Assembly: GCA_036346405.1 (NCBI GenBank) | Contig: CM070558.1 | Location: 3,038,001 to 3,102,000, forward strand | From: Phyllostachys edulis | Lineage: Eukaryota; Streptophyta; Magnoliopsida; Poales; Poaceae | DNA length: 64,000 bases | Direction of reading: 5' to 3' | Shown here: positions 22,637-34,716 of the stretch, piece after piece | Numbering within the stretch: position 1 is the first letter of the stretch | How the letters are laid out: the number at the start of each line of letters is the position of its first letter | Position numbers and translations under genes: made by a program | The notes under the pieces: generated by a model | Seen by the model: the letters and a program-made list of their open reading frames with translations, nothing else | What the model was told of the DNA's origin: nothing | Database searches by the model: none

Positions 22637-24519
22637 ATGTCGGACTCGGAGGAGCACCACTTCGAGTCCAAGGCGGACGCCGGCGCCTCCAAGACGTACC
22701 CGCAGCAGGCCGGCACCATCCGCAAGAACGGACACATCGTCATCAAGAACCGCCCATGCAAGGTCTTAATTAACACACCTCTGAATCCGTTCTTGAGATA
22801 GACCATGTTAGGACTTACAGTTAATTGTATGGCCTGTATGGCCTGCGTGTTCTGTTGTGTTGGGTTGATGCATGTTAGAATTTGCTATAATGATTATGTG
22901 TGCTTTCGGACTAGCAATTGATTGTGGATTTGGGCGTATTACAAGTATTTTATCCACTCAATTCATAGTACAAGGACTTTATTGTAGATGTGGATAGATA
23001 TACTACCAATCTACCACACAGTGTACAAGGATTTAACATAATTTCTTAAGATACAATTTTGCCATGTTTTTTTTTTTATGACTCTTAATCCATGGGATAT
23101 TGATGTACCTGGAATTCCCCCATTGTAGTGCAGGATGCTTACATATTTCCCTTATGTCCATCAAAATAGTGTCTTTAGTTAGTGGTGATAATCTCTAGCT
23201 AGTGAAAAGCCATGTAGATGGTCTCTTCGCAATCCATCTCAAGACGGAGCAGAATTACCTTTAGGAATATGTTTCAAGAAATCTTAACGCGGCAGGATCT
23301 TGCAAAGTTCTTGAGCGAAAGCAGAGATAATTATGTCTGTTTTACAAGAATTAAATTTTGCAACGAACTGTTTAATCATCAATCGACATATCCATGGTTC
23401 TTGTTATAAACTTATAATTCACTAATATTATTCAATTTTGCATTGTTTGTTAAATTAGAACTATACCCATGTATGTAGTTGTGCCAGGTATCTACTAGGC
23501 AAGTGATCTACTGATCTCTTTTTATTTTGTAACTTCCTATGCCTTTCCTTCTGTTTAGTTTGTTTATGCAGCTGCGTCCATGCAATTGATGTTATTCATG
23601 TTTTAACTCAGAATTTGCATACACTAGTATGATAGATCGTTGCCCTTTTGTGCTGACATTGTTTGGCTTGATTATGCAAGTTTTCCCTACTGGACTATGG
23701 TTGTTTTAATTAGATGGATGATGGTGAGAATAGCATTTTTCGCACTTCGTGCTTTCTTTGTACATCTGATGGTTTTATTGTGACTTGGGACCCAACAATT
23801 CTTTGCTTGTCTTCCACAAGAGAGTCATGTGTGATCCAACAACTCCCGTTCCGAGGATCATTTTGGTTTAATCTTTGTTGTAGGTGGTTGAGGTCTCCAC
23901 TTCCAAGACTGGGAAGCATGGCCATGCAAAGTGCCACTTTGTTGCCATTGACATTTTCAATGGAAAGAAGCTTGAGGATATTGTTCCTTCATCCCACAAC
24001 TGTGACGTAAGCTACCTGCAGATCATGCTCCATTTTGTTGGTTCAATTGGTATTGTGCGCAAATTATTTTAACTTTTTCTAATGCGTTTGTCACGCAGAT
24101 CCCCCATGTTGATCGCACTGATTATCAGCTGATTGACATTTCCGAAGACGGATTTGTATGTTTGCTCCCAACCTGGCCTTTCTTTGTTTCTTTTCTGTGC
24201 AAAGCCTGTCCTATTTCTAACTTGGTAAGGGCATGCGTTTTACAGGTCAGCCTTTTGACTGAGAGTGGCAACACTAAAGATGACTTGAGGCTTCCCACTG
24301 ATGATGCTCTGGCTGCCCAGGTCAGTGCTCTAGCTCAAACTCGATCGGTGGCACAAGCTTTCGCTTCTACCATTTGAACTAATCTTTGACGCTTTGCTTT
24401 CTGAAATGCAGATTAAGAATGGATTTGGTGAAGAAGGCAAGGACATGATCTTGACTGTGATGTCCGCCATGGGCGAAGAACAAATCTGTGCCGTGAAGGA
24501 GATTGGGGCCAAAAACTAA
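22637..24519 (+). CDS. eIF5A: Eukaryotic translation initiation factor 5A, 5 exons, 162 aa
   Basis: Join 22637-22762, 23884-24006, 24099-24155, 24246-24320 and 24412-24519; all borders are GT..AG and all exons in phase 0. eIF5A promotes elongation through difficult peptide bonds and aids termination, and is active only after hypusination. The substrate lysine is in the loop TSKTGKHGHAKCH (Lys53 here, Lys51 in Arabidopsis), fully conserved. The N-terminal SH3-like domain (about 20-85) and C-terminal OB fold (about 86-160, including YQLIDISEDGFVSLLTESG) are complete, and the length is normal. A 5' UTR intron (donor CTCGG|GTGAGC at about 22488, acceptor GTGGTAG at about 22613) precedes the ATG. 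Intron 1 is 1.1 kb. Cytosolic housekeeping gene, apparently intact. Confidence 0.98.
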
Positions 24520-25000
24520 GCAGCTTTGCTTGATTGCTTACGCGGTTGCCTGCCTACAATACTTGGTGTCTAGTGTTGAGTGCTGAGATACATACATAGG
24601 CCTTCAAGTTATCTATGGATGAAACAACTTTGATCAAGACTTGTGTGGTTTTATATTACACCGAATGCTTGAGGTGGTGTTACTAGTACCTTGTTATCTT
24701 TGTTCTCTAGTATCCTTTTGAACCGAGTGGCAGCTGTAACTCAGCTCTGGTTTACTCGTCTACTCCTAAATCCGTTGGAGCAAGCGATTTTGTGTTATTC
24801 TGGTCTTCCAGTTTAACGTATTACTTAGGCCAGCCAAGCAGCTGCCATTGGGAGGCAACAAACACATGGCACCCAGCTCCATTGCTCCCTCCTTGAACGG
24901 AGCATCTTCCTCGCAAGCTCCTCCATCGATTTCGAGGGGGAGTGTTGCTTTGAGTTTGATGCCGCCTTTGCATCGTTTTAGTTTTTATGGCTAAAGGTAA
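24520..25000 (+). other. eIF5A 3' UTR and downstream flank
   Basis: Ordinary AT-rich 3' UTR follows the TAA. A short GC-richer stretch at 24830-24980 has an open frame on the minus strand but no recognisable domain. Confidence 0.5.
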
Positions 25001-26299
25001 GTGCATGGTAGAGTGGTAGACATTGATTTGTTTGCCATTTGTCTTTTACAATATGTTGCAATGATATTTATTTATGCTTATTTAAATGCCATGATAGTGA
25101 TCATGACATGATAATGATGATGATATGACTATGGTAATGATGATAACATGTTGATAATTGATCATGTTAATGGATAATAGAAAATATTGTATCATTTGCA
25201 TTTATCATGATATGATTGCAAAAGCCATGTCGGTGAGGACGTTATGTAACTATTTCGGTGCGGTCGGTGATAACTATTATATGGCTATTTCGGAAGCTCT
25301 TAGTAAAATCCTACAGAGGTAGGGACTCCACTGGGATAGAGGATAGAGTAGTCCACCGATGGGTGATCACTTCGATATACCGGTATAAGCTGATAACAGG
25401 TGCATATAGACATGCAGCATAGTCAAGTATTGCATATATGAAAAGATGACGAGGTTAAATGATTACATGAAAGATGATAATGTTGAATGAGTACATGAAT
25501 GATGATGATAATGATCTACTTTAATGATAAACTGTTTGTTTATTGTTCTATTATGTACTTGTTAAGTCTTTGATTCACTCTTACCTTGTTGTTGCTTCTA
25601 GTTGAATAATGACGACAACATGCATGGGATGGAGTAACACATGTGCATCACATGCTATCAATCACACATACATCTTTACTTAGTTGCTTTCACTAACTCT
25701 AGAGACAAGATGCTTTCATTTATAATTGGTTAGTAGACTTGGTTATGATTAGCCCAATGATTGAAACTTGGTTTATTTAATTATAGTTTGATTATAATAA
25801 TTGTTGCTAACCAACGTTCTCGGGCACGTGGTTCCGAGTGTTCTTGAGCTCATGGTTCCAAGCTGTGAAAGTCAATCTTTTATGCATTTATATTGTTATG
25901 ATTGTTGAAAGGTAACCCATTGTGGGTTTTTATTACATACATTGCTTGCTGGAACTATGGTGACGAGGATATAATAATCCCCAATTAATTATTTATCTGT
26001 AATTGTTGTTATAAGATAGCAATATCTTCATATTGTTCATAAGCTTAACTAAGTAGTCGTAAGCCTTTTTACGACCACCTCATGGTCGTAAGCATTTCTC
26101 CTACCACTCCATGGTCGTAAGCTTTTCTATGACCACCTCATGGTCATAAGTATCTCTACGACCACCTCATAGTCGTAAGCCTTACTACGACTTGGTTAGC
26201 TACGACCACCCTATAGTCGATGCAACCTACGACATGTGGGCCCAATCGACTAGGGACTCTTATATGCTATGTTTAAAACACAGAGTAGTTAGTGTACAC
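25001..26299. other. AT-rich region of unknown origin left of the gypsy element
   Basis: It is rich in GATGATGATAATG-like simple sequence (25080-25540) and has no gene-like frame. It may be old LTR sequence, but I could not find termini or target duplications. A small tandem repeat (26045-26225) lies at its right end. Confidence 0.4.
26045..26225 (+). repeat. Tandem palindromic repeat with TGGTCGTAAGC / TACGACCACC
   Basis: About five to six units of about 30 bp, each of the form TCGTAAGC..CTACGACCACCTCATGG. TGGTCGTA and TACGACCA are complementary, so each unit can pair with its neighbour. It lies about 75 bases before the proposed gypsy LTR start. Confidence 0.75.
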
Positions 26300-26728
26300 T
26301 GTTATTTCTTCGGGATAATTGCATATATTACGCCTCTGTCCTTGAAGTAACTGCAAGGCGACATGGGGTGTAGTCTCTCTGACAATAACTACCATCAACG
26401 TGTGCATTTCATCCAACATTGAGGCGCCTCTTGGCCTGGAGTAACTGCCACCCCATCACACGCTATATAAAGGCTAACGTCAGTGGACATCGGGGCGAGA
26501 CCGGACGGAAGGCAATTGGAGACAATAGATAGAAGTCATTACGTCTTTTGATTCCAGTAATTTCGGTCTGGTTGTAAACACATAGTCAATACAGCAAGAC
26601 AGGAGTAGGGTTGTTATTCTCTCAGGAGAAGACCCGAACCTGTCTAAATCCCTGCGTCTTTTCTGTGTGGTTCTATTTCAAGGGAAACCCCAAACATTCA
26701 TTCATAAGATCGACACTAGATTGTCGAT
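26300..26728 (+). repeat. 5' LTR of the gypsy element (approximate ends)
   Basis: The start is proposed at TGTTATTTCTTCGGG (26300) and the end around GATTGTCGATA. It holds a TATA box (GCTATATAAAGGC, about 26462-26474) about 60 bases before a purine-rich probable transcript start. It is followed at once by TTGGCGTTGACTGTGGGGAT, which has the look of a gypsy primer-binding region. Both borders are estimates, because the 3' copy is not available. Confidence 0.6.
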
Positions 26729-26752
26729 AGTTGGCGTTGACTGTGGGGATCT
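26729..26752 (+). promoter_or_regulatory. Primer-binding site region of the gypsy element
   Basis: TTGGCGTTGACTGTGGGGAT directly follows the LTR, in the style GTTGGCG..GACTGTGGGGA that opens the internal domain of RIRE2-like elements. I did not determine the tRNA partner. Confidence 0.5.
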
Positions 26753-27053
26753 TCTAGTTCTTTCTTTTCGATAAGTTTTATTCGCTTTTTTCTACTATGA
26801 TGCTTTCATAGCAGGAGAGTGGAATGAGGAGAACTGGTTCGATTTGACAGATTACGCCTTGACATGGATGCCTGCTAGGAGTACGAGCAGAGCATTATTT
26901 CATCCGACGGCAATGCTGTAGACAAGGTTGGTGAGGGATCTTTCTCTCCACAACATTACACCCAAACGAGGATCCAGATTCTTCAAGAGGCAAGGGTCCA
27001 TCCGACTAGGGTTAGGATTGCACCAAGGTGGCTAGAGAACATGATGAGGGCTC
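26753..27053 (+). pseudogene. Gypsy leader and gag start, cut by a solo LTR
   Basis: Untranslated leader and the first part of gag. It has no long open frame. It is cut at 27053 by solo LTR D1; the flanking GGCTC (27049-27053) matches AGCTC (34717-34721) at 4 of 5 bases. The sequence resumes at 34717. Confidence 0.55.
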
Positions 27054-27322
27054 TGTAACATCCCAATTTTCTGAGTTTTAAAAATCTTTGTTTAGTTAGT
27101 AGTCGAAAATTCACCATTTGGATTTATTTGAATTTAATTCAAAAGCTTAAACATGGACTTTTAGTATCAAAACAATTTAATATGATTAAAGTCAACATCA
27201 ACTATTGTCAAAACTATTTTATTTGGATTCTATGAGCTTGGATATATTTTCTAGATTTTTCTAGAAATTTTCCAAGTTCATTTGCTATTTTCTAATTTCC
27301 ATTTGGAATTTCCACTATTTTT

Positions 27323-28422
27323 CTAAAAAGAAAAACCAAAGAAAATATCAGATTTTGGATTGGGCCGAAACCCAACCCTACTCTGTCTCCGACCCAAGAC
27401 TATCGCCCAAGACTTCACCTCATGTGCTTTGCCTCGGCTGACATGCGGGTCCGCATGTCGACCTCTCGCCGTTCGCCGTCGTTGTGGAGTGGGACCAGTC
27501 TTGTTTGGACCGGTCCGATCGGCCACATCTCGTGCGTTGCTGACGTGTGGACAATCGGACCATCTGAAACGCATTCGCGCCTCAACGTCGTTGACAAGTG
27601 GGTCCCGCTTGTCATTCCTCTCTCTCCGTAGAAACGCATAAGTAGCCCATTGGTCGATCGCTTTGCGTCTTTTGCAACGATTCGCACCCGAAACCGCCTG
27701 GCGATTGGTGGACCCGCCTTGCCATGTCATCGTCGTCTCTGAAGTGGAGTCCTCCTCCTTCCTTCTTTGCGCCGTCGCGTGGGCCTTCATCACCGTAGCC
27801 ACCTCAGACTCCCTCAGCCGCCCGTATAAAAGGGGATCGAGAGCCTTTGGCCTCCGCATCCAAGCCCCAGCCGCCAAAGCTCGAGCGCCGAACCCTAGCC
27901 GTCGCAGGAGCTTGAAGAACCGATTCCGCCGCTGCAACTCCGACGAGCTCTTGCTCCACCGTCAGTGCTGCTCGAGCTCCATCGTCGCCGCCGCTGACAT
28001 CGCACGGATCTGCACTTCGCTTTGGTGGTCTTCGTTCCGCCGGAGTGTCACCGGAGGACCGATTCCGTCGAGCCTATGTCCTTCCCGCCGCTCAACGCTC
28101 GTCGCCGGCCACCACAGATGTTCCCGACCACCCGTGAGCACACCTGCGAGTTCCCCGCGTCACCCTCTACCTCCTGGTACCACCCATCTCCAGTGTAGCG
28201 CCGCCGTTCGTTGGGACCATGGTCTCCGAGCCTTCGCTGTCGCCGATATGACGTGGTTGTCCACGTTGGCAGCCACATCAGCGCCTTGCCTGCGTGTTGT
28301 CCCACGTGTCGCGTGTGTGTCAGCCTCGTCAGCGCTCGCGTGCCCTGTCCATCTTCCTCACATCTGATCGGTTCGGTGGACTTGGTCAACCGTGAGTCGA
28401 GTCGCTGACATGTGGGTCCCAC
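27323..28422 (+). promoter_or_regulatory. GC-rich promoter part of LTR D1
   Basis: GC- and CpG-rich, with a TATA box at about 27824 (CGTATAAAAGGGGATCGAG), so transcription should begin near 27855. Open frames of about 200 codons exist on both strands, but they overlap, have no known domain and lie within LTR borders fixed by a TSD, so I do not call them genes. Confidence 0.5.
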
Positions 28423-29597
28423 ATGTCAGTATTTCTTTTAATTCTTTTAATCCCATAATTCCCAGGGCTGACATCAGCATTGTGTCATTATCCAGATTTT
28501 TCCTTTGGAAAACAATTCAGAAATTCCGATAAATCCTATTTAGGGTATTTTCTTTAGATTTCAATCTTCTAAAGCCTATATCTTTTGCATTCGAACTCCG
28601 ATTGAGTCCATTCAAATTTCTAAATTCATCTAAATTTGAGATATATTTATCTGATATACTTATTTAATTTTTAGAGTTTGTTTGCTCTCTGTTATTTATT
28701 TATTTTGTTTATTTGCTTTGTTTGCGAGTAGACGTCGATATTTCGAGGAGCTTTGAAGGAGTGCCTCAAGATCAAGATCAAGATCAGTACCTAGACCTAT
28801 TTCAAGGCAAGTTATACCTTTGATCATATTGAACCCAGTTTTCAAAATACTTTGATTCAAATTATTGCATTTACTTCAAGTATTTATTTAAATTCTTTTG
28901 GGTTTAGTTATTATCCAATTTGTTATATTCACCTTGTCTATTGTTATGTCATAATATTTTGTCACCCTAGATTGGTTCACTATTTAGTTGGTATTATCGT
29001 AGCACCAACGTGGGTTGGTTAGATACGAGTAGATTGCTTAGCCATGCCACAAGTCATCATCTCATGTGAGTTGCAAATATAAACCTGACTAAGTGATGAT
29101 GGAACTATGTGTACTGTGTGCTATTACTTGTTGATGGCATGTGTTGCACTTAACCAACTAGGTGGTAAAGGATTTAGACTGAGGCGAGTGGTGGTGTGAA
29201 CTGGTGGCTGTGTGATGGGAATGATAATTTGTGTGGCTTAGTTAGAAATTGGAAGTCTTCCCTTGGTCAATTAAGGACTTAACTTTGTGCACCATTGAAC
29301 TGAGCCTTACTTTACGACCACATGCCTGGTATGGGACATGCCTAACTTAGTAAGTTATGGATTCTTGACATTGATTACTCAGGCAGTAGGTTAGGTTGTG
29401 TGAAAAGGTGGAGGTGTGGACTACCAGGTATATCACATTGCGGGACGGTTCGCCGCTTCCCTATCCAACAGTGTGTGTCGTACCAATCACTGTGTTTGGG
29501 TTGGTATGGCGATAAAGCACATCGGGAGTGTGAATGTGTGAGATGAAATTTCTAAAACGTTTTGTTATGATTAGTGCTTGCAACACTAGTTGTATCT

Positions 29598-29675
29598 TGT
29601 GGGTAAAGTGTATAAACTCTGCAGAGTGTTAAATCAATCTATTCGAATAGCCGCGTCCGCGATCATGGACATGCT
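29598..29675 (+). repeat. Conserved double-hairpin core (copy in D1)
   Basis: GTGGGTAAAGTGTATAAA is followed by CTCTGCAGAG, the 10-base palindrome CTATTCGAATAG core, and GTCCGCGATCATGGAC. Confidence 0.8.
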
Positions 29676-30755
29676 CGGGGATTTCACACGAGGGGTAGTT
29701 TTCATAAAACACTTGGGAAGGGATCTGCGTGATCTAAGTCATATGGCTGTGTGAATAACTTGATTAGGCTGTGTCTTTGTGAAAACAAATGATAAAATTA
29801 ATATTGTTTATTTGTTTTACTTCATGTTTCAATCTATTATTCATATTCAATTGCAAATGTTGCATTTCTGCAAAAGAACCACATAAGACATTCCTTTGGA
29901 ATAAACCATCATGTATAAATTGCATTCTGTGGTATGACTTGCCAGTACGGTTGTGTACTCATACTTGCTATAATCAATTAACAGAAGTGGAGGAGTCTGC
30001 GCTTGCTTTCGAGGAGGAGTTCTACGAAGGTGATGATCGTTAGGGTCCTGATCCTAATCGGTTGCCTATGGCGAATTGATGGGATTCCGCTGGAGTTTAG
30101 TTTTGTTCCGTTGCTTATTTCTCTATGGCCAGCCCTGCGAGGCTTAATAAATGTAAACTCGAACATAATGTCAAAACCATTATTTGTTATCCAAATTACT
30201 CGTTTATGCTATTAATTGTCTTATGTAGATCGATATTCATCTATGTTGACTGTGTGTGTAACAGCCACAGTTTTAATGAACAATAATAAAATGCTTTTCA
30301 TGGCATTACTGGTCATTTTTGAAACTTGGGCAGTTTTGTTACAATTTAAAACCTCCATTTTCGATCCAAATCTTAGCCTTGTTTGAAACTTCAAAAGAAA
30401 ATGCAAGTCTGTGCTTGTATTGAGACCGAGAAAATATTTAATTTAGTATTTTAAAACAAGAACTGTGGTTTTCAAAAATTATCTAGGGCATATATCATCC
30501 CAGTAGCTTCTTTGGAAAATTTGTATTTTTATAAATTTATTTGGTATTTTTAAACCCGCGGTCAAACTTTTGAAGTTTGGTTTTGGGTCCTAATCAACTC
30601 TGGACTTAAACCGAGCTGTTTGGCATTGTAGCGACCCAACCCCAAACCCTAGCAGACTTGTTCAACCCCGCTGTGTCTTTGGAACCAACCCTGTCACGTT
30701 CCTTAGGCTCAGCCTACTCGAGTGCGCGCAAGCCGTTAGACTTAAATCTGGACCG

Positions 30756-31860
30756 TCCATGACCTCCTTTGATTTCATCGGAACCGTCGGGACCTCCTTT
30801 GATTTCATCGGAACCGTCGGGACCTCCTTTGATATCATCGGACCGTCCAGGACCTCCCTTGATCTCATCGGACCGTCCAGGACCTCCCTTGATATCATCG
30901 GACCGTCCGAGACCTCCCTTGATTTCATCGGACCGTCCGGACCTCCTTTGATCTCATCGGACTGTCCAGGACCTCTCTTGATCTCATCAGACCGTCCAGG
31001 ACCTCCCTTGATCTCATCAGACCATCCAGGACCTCCCTTGATCTCATCGGACCGTCCAGGACCTCCCTTGATATCATCAGACCATCCAGGACCTCCCTTG
31101 ATATCATCGGACCGTCTAGGACCTCCTTTGATTTCATCGGACCGTCCCTGACCTCCTTTGATTTCATCGGAACCATCCAGGACCTCCCTTGATTTCATCG
31201 GACCGTCCAGGACCTCCCTTGGTCTCATCGAACCGTCCAGGACCTCCCTTGATCTCATCGGACCGTTCGGGACCTCCCTTGATCTCATCGGACCGTCCAG
31301 GACCTCCCTTGATTTCATCGGACATCCCAGGACCTCCCTTGATCTCATCGGACCGTCCAGAACCTCCCTTGATTTCATCGGACCGTTCGAGACCTCCCTT
31401 GATCTCATCAGACCATTCAGGACCTCCCTTGATTTCATCGGACCGTTCAGGACCTCCTCGATTCCATCTGGACCATCCAGGACCTCCTCGACTCCATCTG
31501 GACCGTACAGGACCTCCCTCGATCTCATCGGACTGTCCAGGACCTCCTCGATTCCATCTGGACCGTCCAGGACCTCCTCGACTCCATCTGGACCGTTCAG
31601 GACCTCCTCGATTCCATCTGGACCATCCAGGACCTCCCTTGATCTTATCGGACTGTCCAAGACCTCCTTTGGTTTCATCGCAACCGTCTAGGACCTCCCT
31701 TGATCTTATCGGGATCGTCCAGGACCTCTTGATCTCATCTCAACTGTCCAGGACCTCCTCGATCTTATCGGGACCGTCCATGACCTCTTTTATCTCATCT
31801 GGACTGTTCAAGACCTCCTTTGCTTTCGTCGCAACCGTCCAGATCTCTCTTTTTGTTCTT
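30756..31860 (+). repeat. 30-bp minisatellite, about 36 copies, in LTR B
   Basis: Tandem units of 30 bp read GACCTCCCTTGATCTCATC + GGACCGTCCAG, with variants TTTGATTTCATC, TTGATATCATC and CTCGATTCCATCTGG. Because 30 is divisible by three, both strands stay open for hundreds of codons (up to 338 on the minus strand, period-10 peptide with SREVLDGPM). These are by-products of the repeat, not genes. Copies near the ends are more diverged. Confidence 0.95.
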
Positions 31861-33776
31861 TGCAACCGTCCGAACGTCCCTTTTCAATCTGAGTCATTGA
31901 TTTAAGATCGGATGATCAACTTGGGTTTGAGTTCGCTGTTTTGTTTCGTGGCGGGACTGACAACTATGGCCCGCATGTCAGCGACTCAACTTCACCTTCT
32001 CCGCGCCATTTCGCCAGCTCCGAGCTCATCGATGGCAAGGTGGCGTTGCGTCGCTGATTGTTGTAGCATGCAATCGCCACTTGGCACCATTTTGTTGCCA
32101 TGGTCGCCACGCACGAGTTTTCTCTTTCTTCTCCGGCGAGATGGATATAAAAACCCTAGCTCTCATTTTTTTTCAACCAAATCGGTGCCGTAGTGGTTTC
32201 TTCTCCATCTCAGGCATATCCTTCTCGTTCTTGTACCTTGTTCATCTCTTTCAATGCTTTGTTCATCCTGTTAATAGGAGTCTTTGGCATTGTTTGTAGA
32301 TCGAAAGAACAAGGTTACTTCTTGAACGTCTAGGTCGTGCACCGAATGCCAGCATAGGGTTAATCTCATTCTCGGTAAGTTCTTGGTGAATCTCTTCGCG
32401 TCACATCGTGTCCTTTGATCTAAGGAGTAAAACCCCTCAGTCGTCTTATCTTTTGATTCACATGATCATCAAGGAATTGGATTTCCCCTCATCCTGGTCA
32501 ACATCAGTTCTTGCCTCCTCTTTTCCAAACTGGTGAGCCTGTGTTCCATTCCTTTGTTTCAGAGCATTTAGGAGCCTTGCTTAAGATATCCTGATCACTC
32601 ACTTTTTGAATCTTGCTCAGGTTATCTTGTCGCTGTAGATCTCCTTGTTGTCTCTTTTCGGTCTTTCATATCACCGGCAAGCTCTAGAGTGTCTCTAGTC
32701 ACTTTCTAAGCTCAAGTAGTCTCCTTAGGCACCCTAGTAGCTTAAACATTTTGCTAGTATGCACATTAATACTTTGATCATGCATCTTTTCGGCATTTTG
32801 TCCTTTGGAAGTTTTCTTGCTGTTCATTTGATTATTGTTCTTTTTAGATTCTAGTGTTCCCGACGCGAGTGAAAATATTCCTGAGGTCCCAGAATCTGAA
32901 CAAGTGGTTTATTACCAAGGCAAGCATCCTCTTGCACCATGTTGATCCTAGTTTTTGATACTATAGTGTTTTGAAATGCAGTGATAACTGTGTGTATGCT
33001 ATTTTTGAAGTATCTTTAATCTGTAAGTTAGCTAGCTACATCCCATTATTTGTGGTTTACCCTGAATCAAAATCATACACTTATGCTTAAGATATAATCC
33101 TTGTACTAGTATCTTGTTCTTTAAGTTTTGCTTAGCCATACAAGTCAGTAGCACGTTAGTTGTTTGACAAGATTAGCTTGTCAGACCTGGGAAACAACCT
33201 TTTGATATTCTTATTGGTTTCTTTGTTCAGTTTGGTTAAGATTGAAAGTTAGGTTCAGTTAAGTTTTGTTTGATAAAGACTTGGTTTTGATCTGGACAAG
33301 TGGATGCTAGTGATGGTGCATTCGTGCACGAGAATTGGGAATGTGGTAGTCTTGTCTGGATCATTAAGGACTGAACTTTGACCTGTCAATTCAAGTACCT
33401 TACGTACTTCCACACGCGGTGTATGGGCGCTGCTTGGTTAAGTAAGGGGCTGATGTTATTAAGTTGAGGAACTGGTAGAGTGAGGACGTGTGTGTTTAAT
33501 CACATGTTCCGTAGGGCTTCGATTGCAATTTAATATGTGCGATTGAGCGCATGTTTGGGTAGTTTATTGGATCGGCATTCTCGACACAACATGTGTTCCC
33601 CGGTTAGCAGATGCTATCCGTCGTTTGTACTAAGCGGGATTAGTCACACATGGGTAATTCAACTCAATAATGTCAGCTTGCTGAAAAATACCGAATCTTG
33701 GTTTACCCGGCCGGCATACCAAAGGAAGTGTGTCATGGTTCGGAGGCATCCGAAGGCTTGTGTGCTGACTAAGTCG

Positions 33777-33845
33777 TGTGGGTAAAGATGTACACCCCTA
33801 CAGGGTTAAAACTATTCGAATAGCCGTGTCCACGATTACGGACAA
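33777..33845 (+). repeat. Conserved double-hairpin core (copy in B)
   Basis: GTGGGTAAAGATGTACAC is followed by CCCTACAGGG (replacing CTCTGCAGAG), CTATTCGAATAG and GTCCACGATTACGGAC. Both stems are kept by paired changes. Confidence 0.8.
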
Positions 33846-34716
33846 CACTTGATCTGATGGTTATGAATGTATAGAATCTGTTTTAAGTTTTGTTTTGGGC
33901 TTACTGGTTTCGGCATAAAGGGGTATTCATGCTTGTTGTTTAGTTAAAGTGGGTAGCCACTTTGACTTTGTTATGATTATTGTTTAATCTCTTACTTTCT
34001 GTCGTTTTAGTCCAAATTGTTTGCAAAACGGCTTTGACAAAAATCAGTAAGTGTAGAAGTAAAACTTGGCTTTATGCAAAACTAAAACCAGTATGACTCT
34101 CACTTGCTCAACCTTAAACATGTACAGATTCTAATCCTTTGTATAGGTCCTACTAAACACTTCTTTTAGTAGTTTTGTGTAAGTCTTGCGAGTACCTTTT
34201 GTACTCAGGTTCTTTAACCACTTGTTGCAGGTGAGGACGGGTACTTGTACGAGCTGCCCGTTAGCTCCGATCAGGGTGACGCTAACGAGTGAAGCTATTT
34301 TCTATCCTCCACTTAGTTGCCTGAGGGTTATGTGGGTACACTAGGTAGTCTTTTGCTGTTTATACTTTTGTTTCCGCTGCAAGAACTTCTGTTAGTTACT
34401 GCTGTTCGGTTGCCTCTGTTGAACTGAACTAGTTTGTAAAGTTTTGTTATGTAAATATTATTTGTATGCCTTGTATGACTGTGTGCAATGTTGTAAAGGA
34501 TATATGTGCAATAGTCTTTGATCTTGGGAACTATTGTAGGACATATATCCGGGACCCCAATGTTGGTTTTGTTTCCTGTTAAATATTATGCTTCTAGTGT
34601 AATGCTTTAACTTGAAACAGATCCAATAACCGGGGGCCTCATAGCGTGCACTAGTGCGATCTTGCACTAGTGTATTATACACAGAGGGTCCAGAATTGCA
34701 TTTTTGGGTCCCGACA

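Larger units (their letters stand above)
30257..34643 (+). mobile_element. Solo LTR B (4,387 bp), nested in D1, TSD G(T/C)GTG
   Basis: It starts TGTAACAGCCACAGTT at 30257 and ends ..GGGGGCCTCATA at 34643. The flanks are GTGTG (30252-30256) and GCGTG (34644-34648). Comparison with the unbroken copy in D2 (..CTGTGTGCACTAG at about 59546) confirms that D1 is continuous across the insertion. The last two bases are TA rather than CA, probably a mutation. It carries the cleanest GACCTCC minisatellite (30756-31860), a TATA box (GGATATAAAAACCC, about 32145) and the hairpin core (33777-33845). No internal retrotransposon genes. Confidence 0.82.
27054..34716 (+). mobile_element. Solo LTR D1 (about 3.3 kb without its own insertion), TSD (G/A)GCTC
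   Basis: It begins TGTAACATCCCAATTTTCTG and ends TTTTTGGGTCCCGACA, with GGCTC before and AGCTC after. It is interrupted at 30256/34644 by LTR B. Its promoter is GC-rich (27360-28370), with CGTATAAAAGGGG at about 27824. It also has the GGCAAGTTATACCTTTGATC block (28805) and the double-hairpin core (29598-29675). There is no gag or pol. Its head and tail closely match D2 (41138-59620). The long open frames over its GC-rich part on both strands are chance. Confidence 0.82.

Noticed and set aside
22439..22806. Minus-strand frames opposite eIF5A exon 1
   Set aside because: Shadows of a well-supported exon on the + strand.
27323..28367. Open frames of 204 (-) and 234 (+) codons
   Set aside because: They overlap on opposite strands in the GC-rich promoter part of solo LTR D1 and show no known motif; best explained by GC-rich composition.
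30662..31678. 338-codon minus-strand open frame and overlapping plus-strand frames
   Set aside because: They are reading frames through a 30-bp minisatellite inside an LTR. Period divisible by three keeps all frames open; no domain, and the LTR borders are fixed by a TSD.
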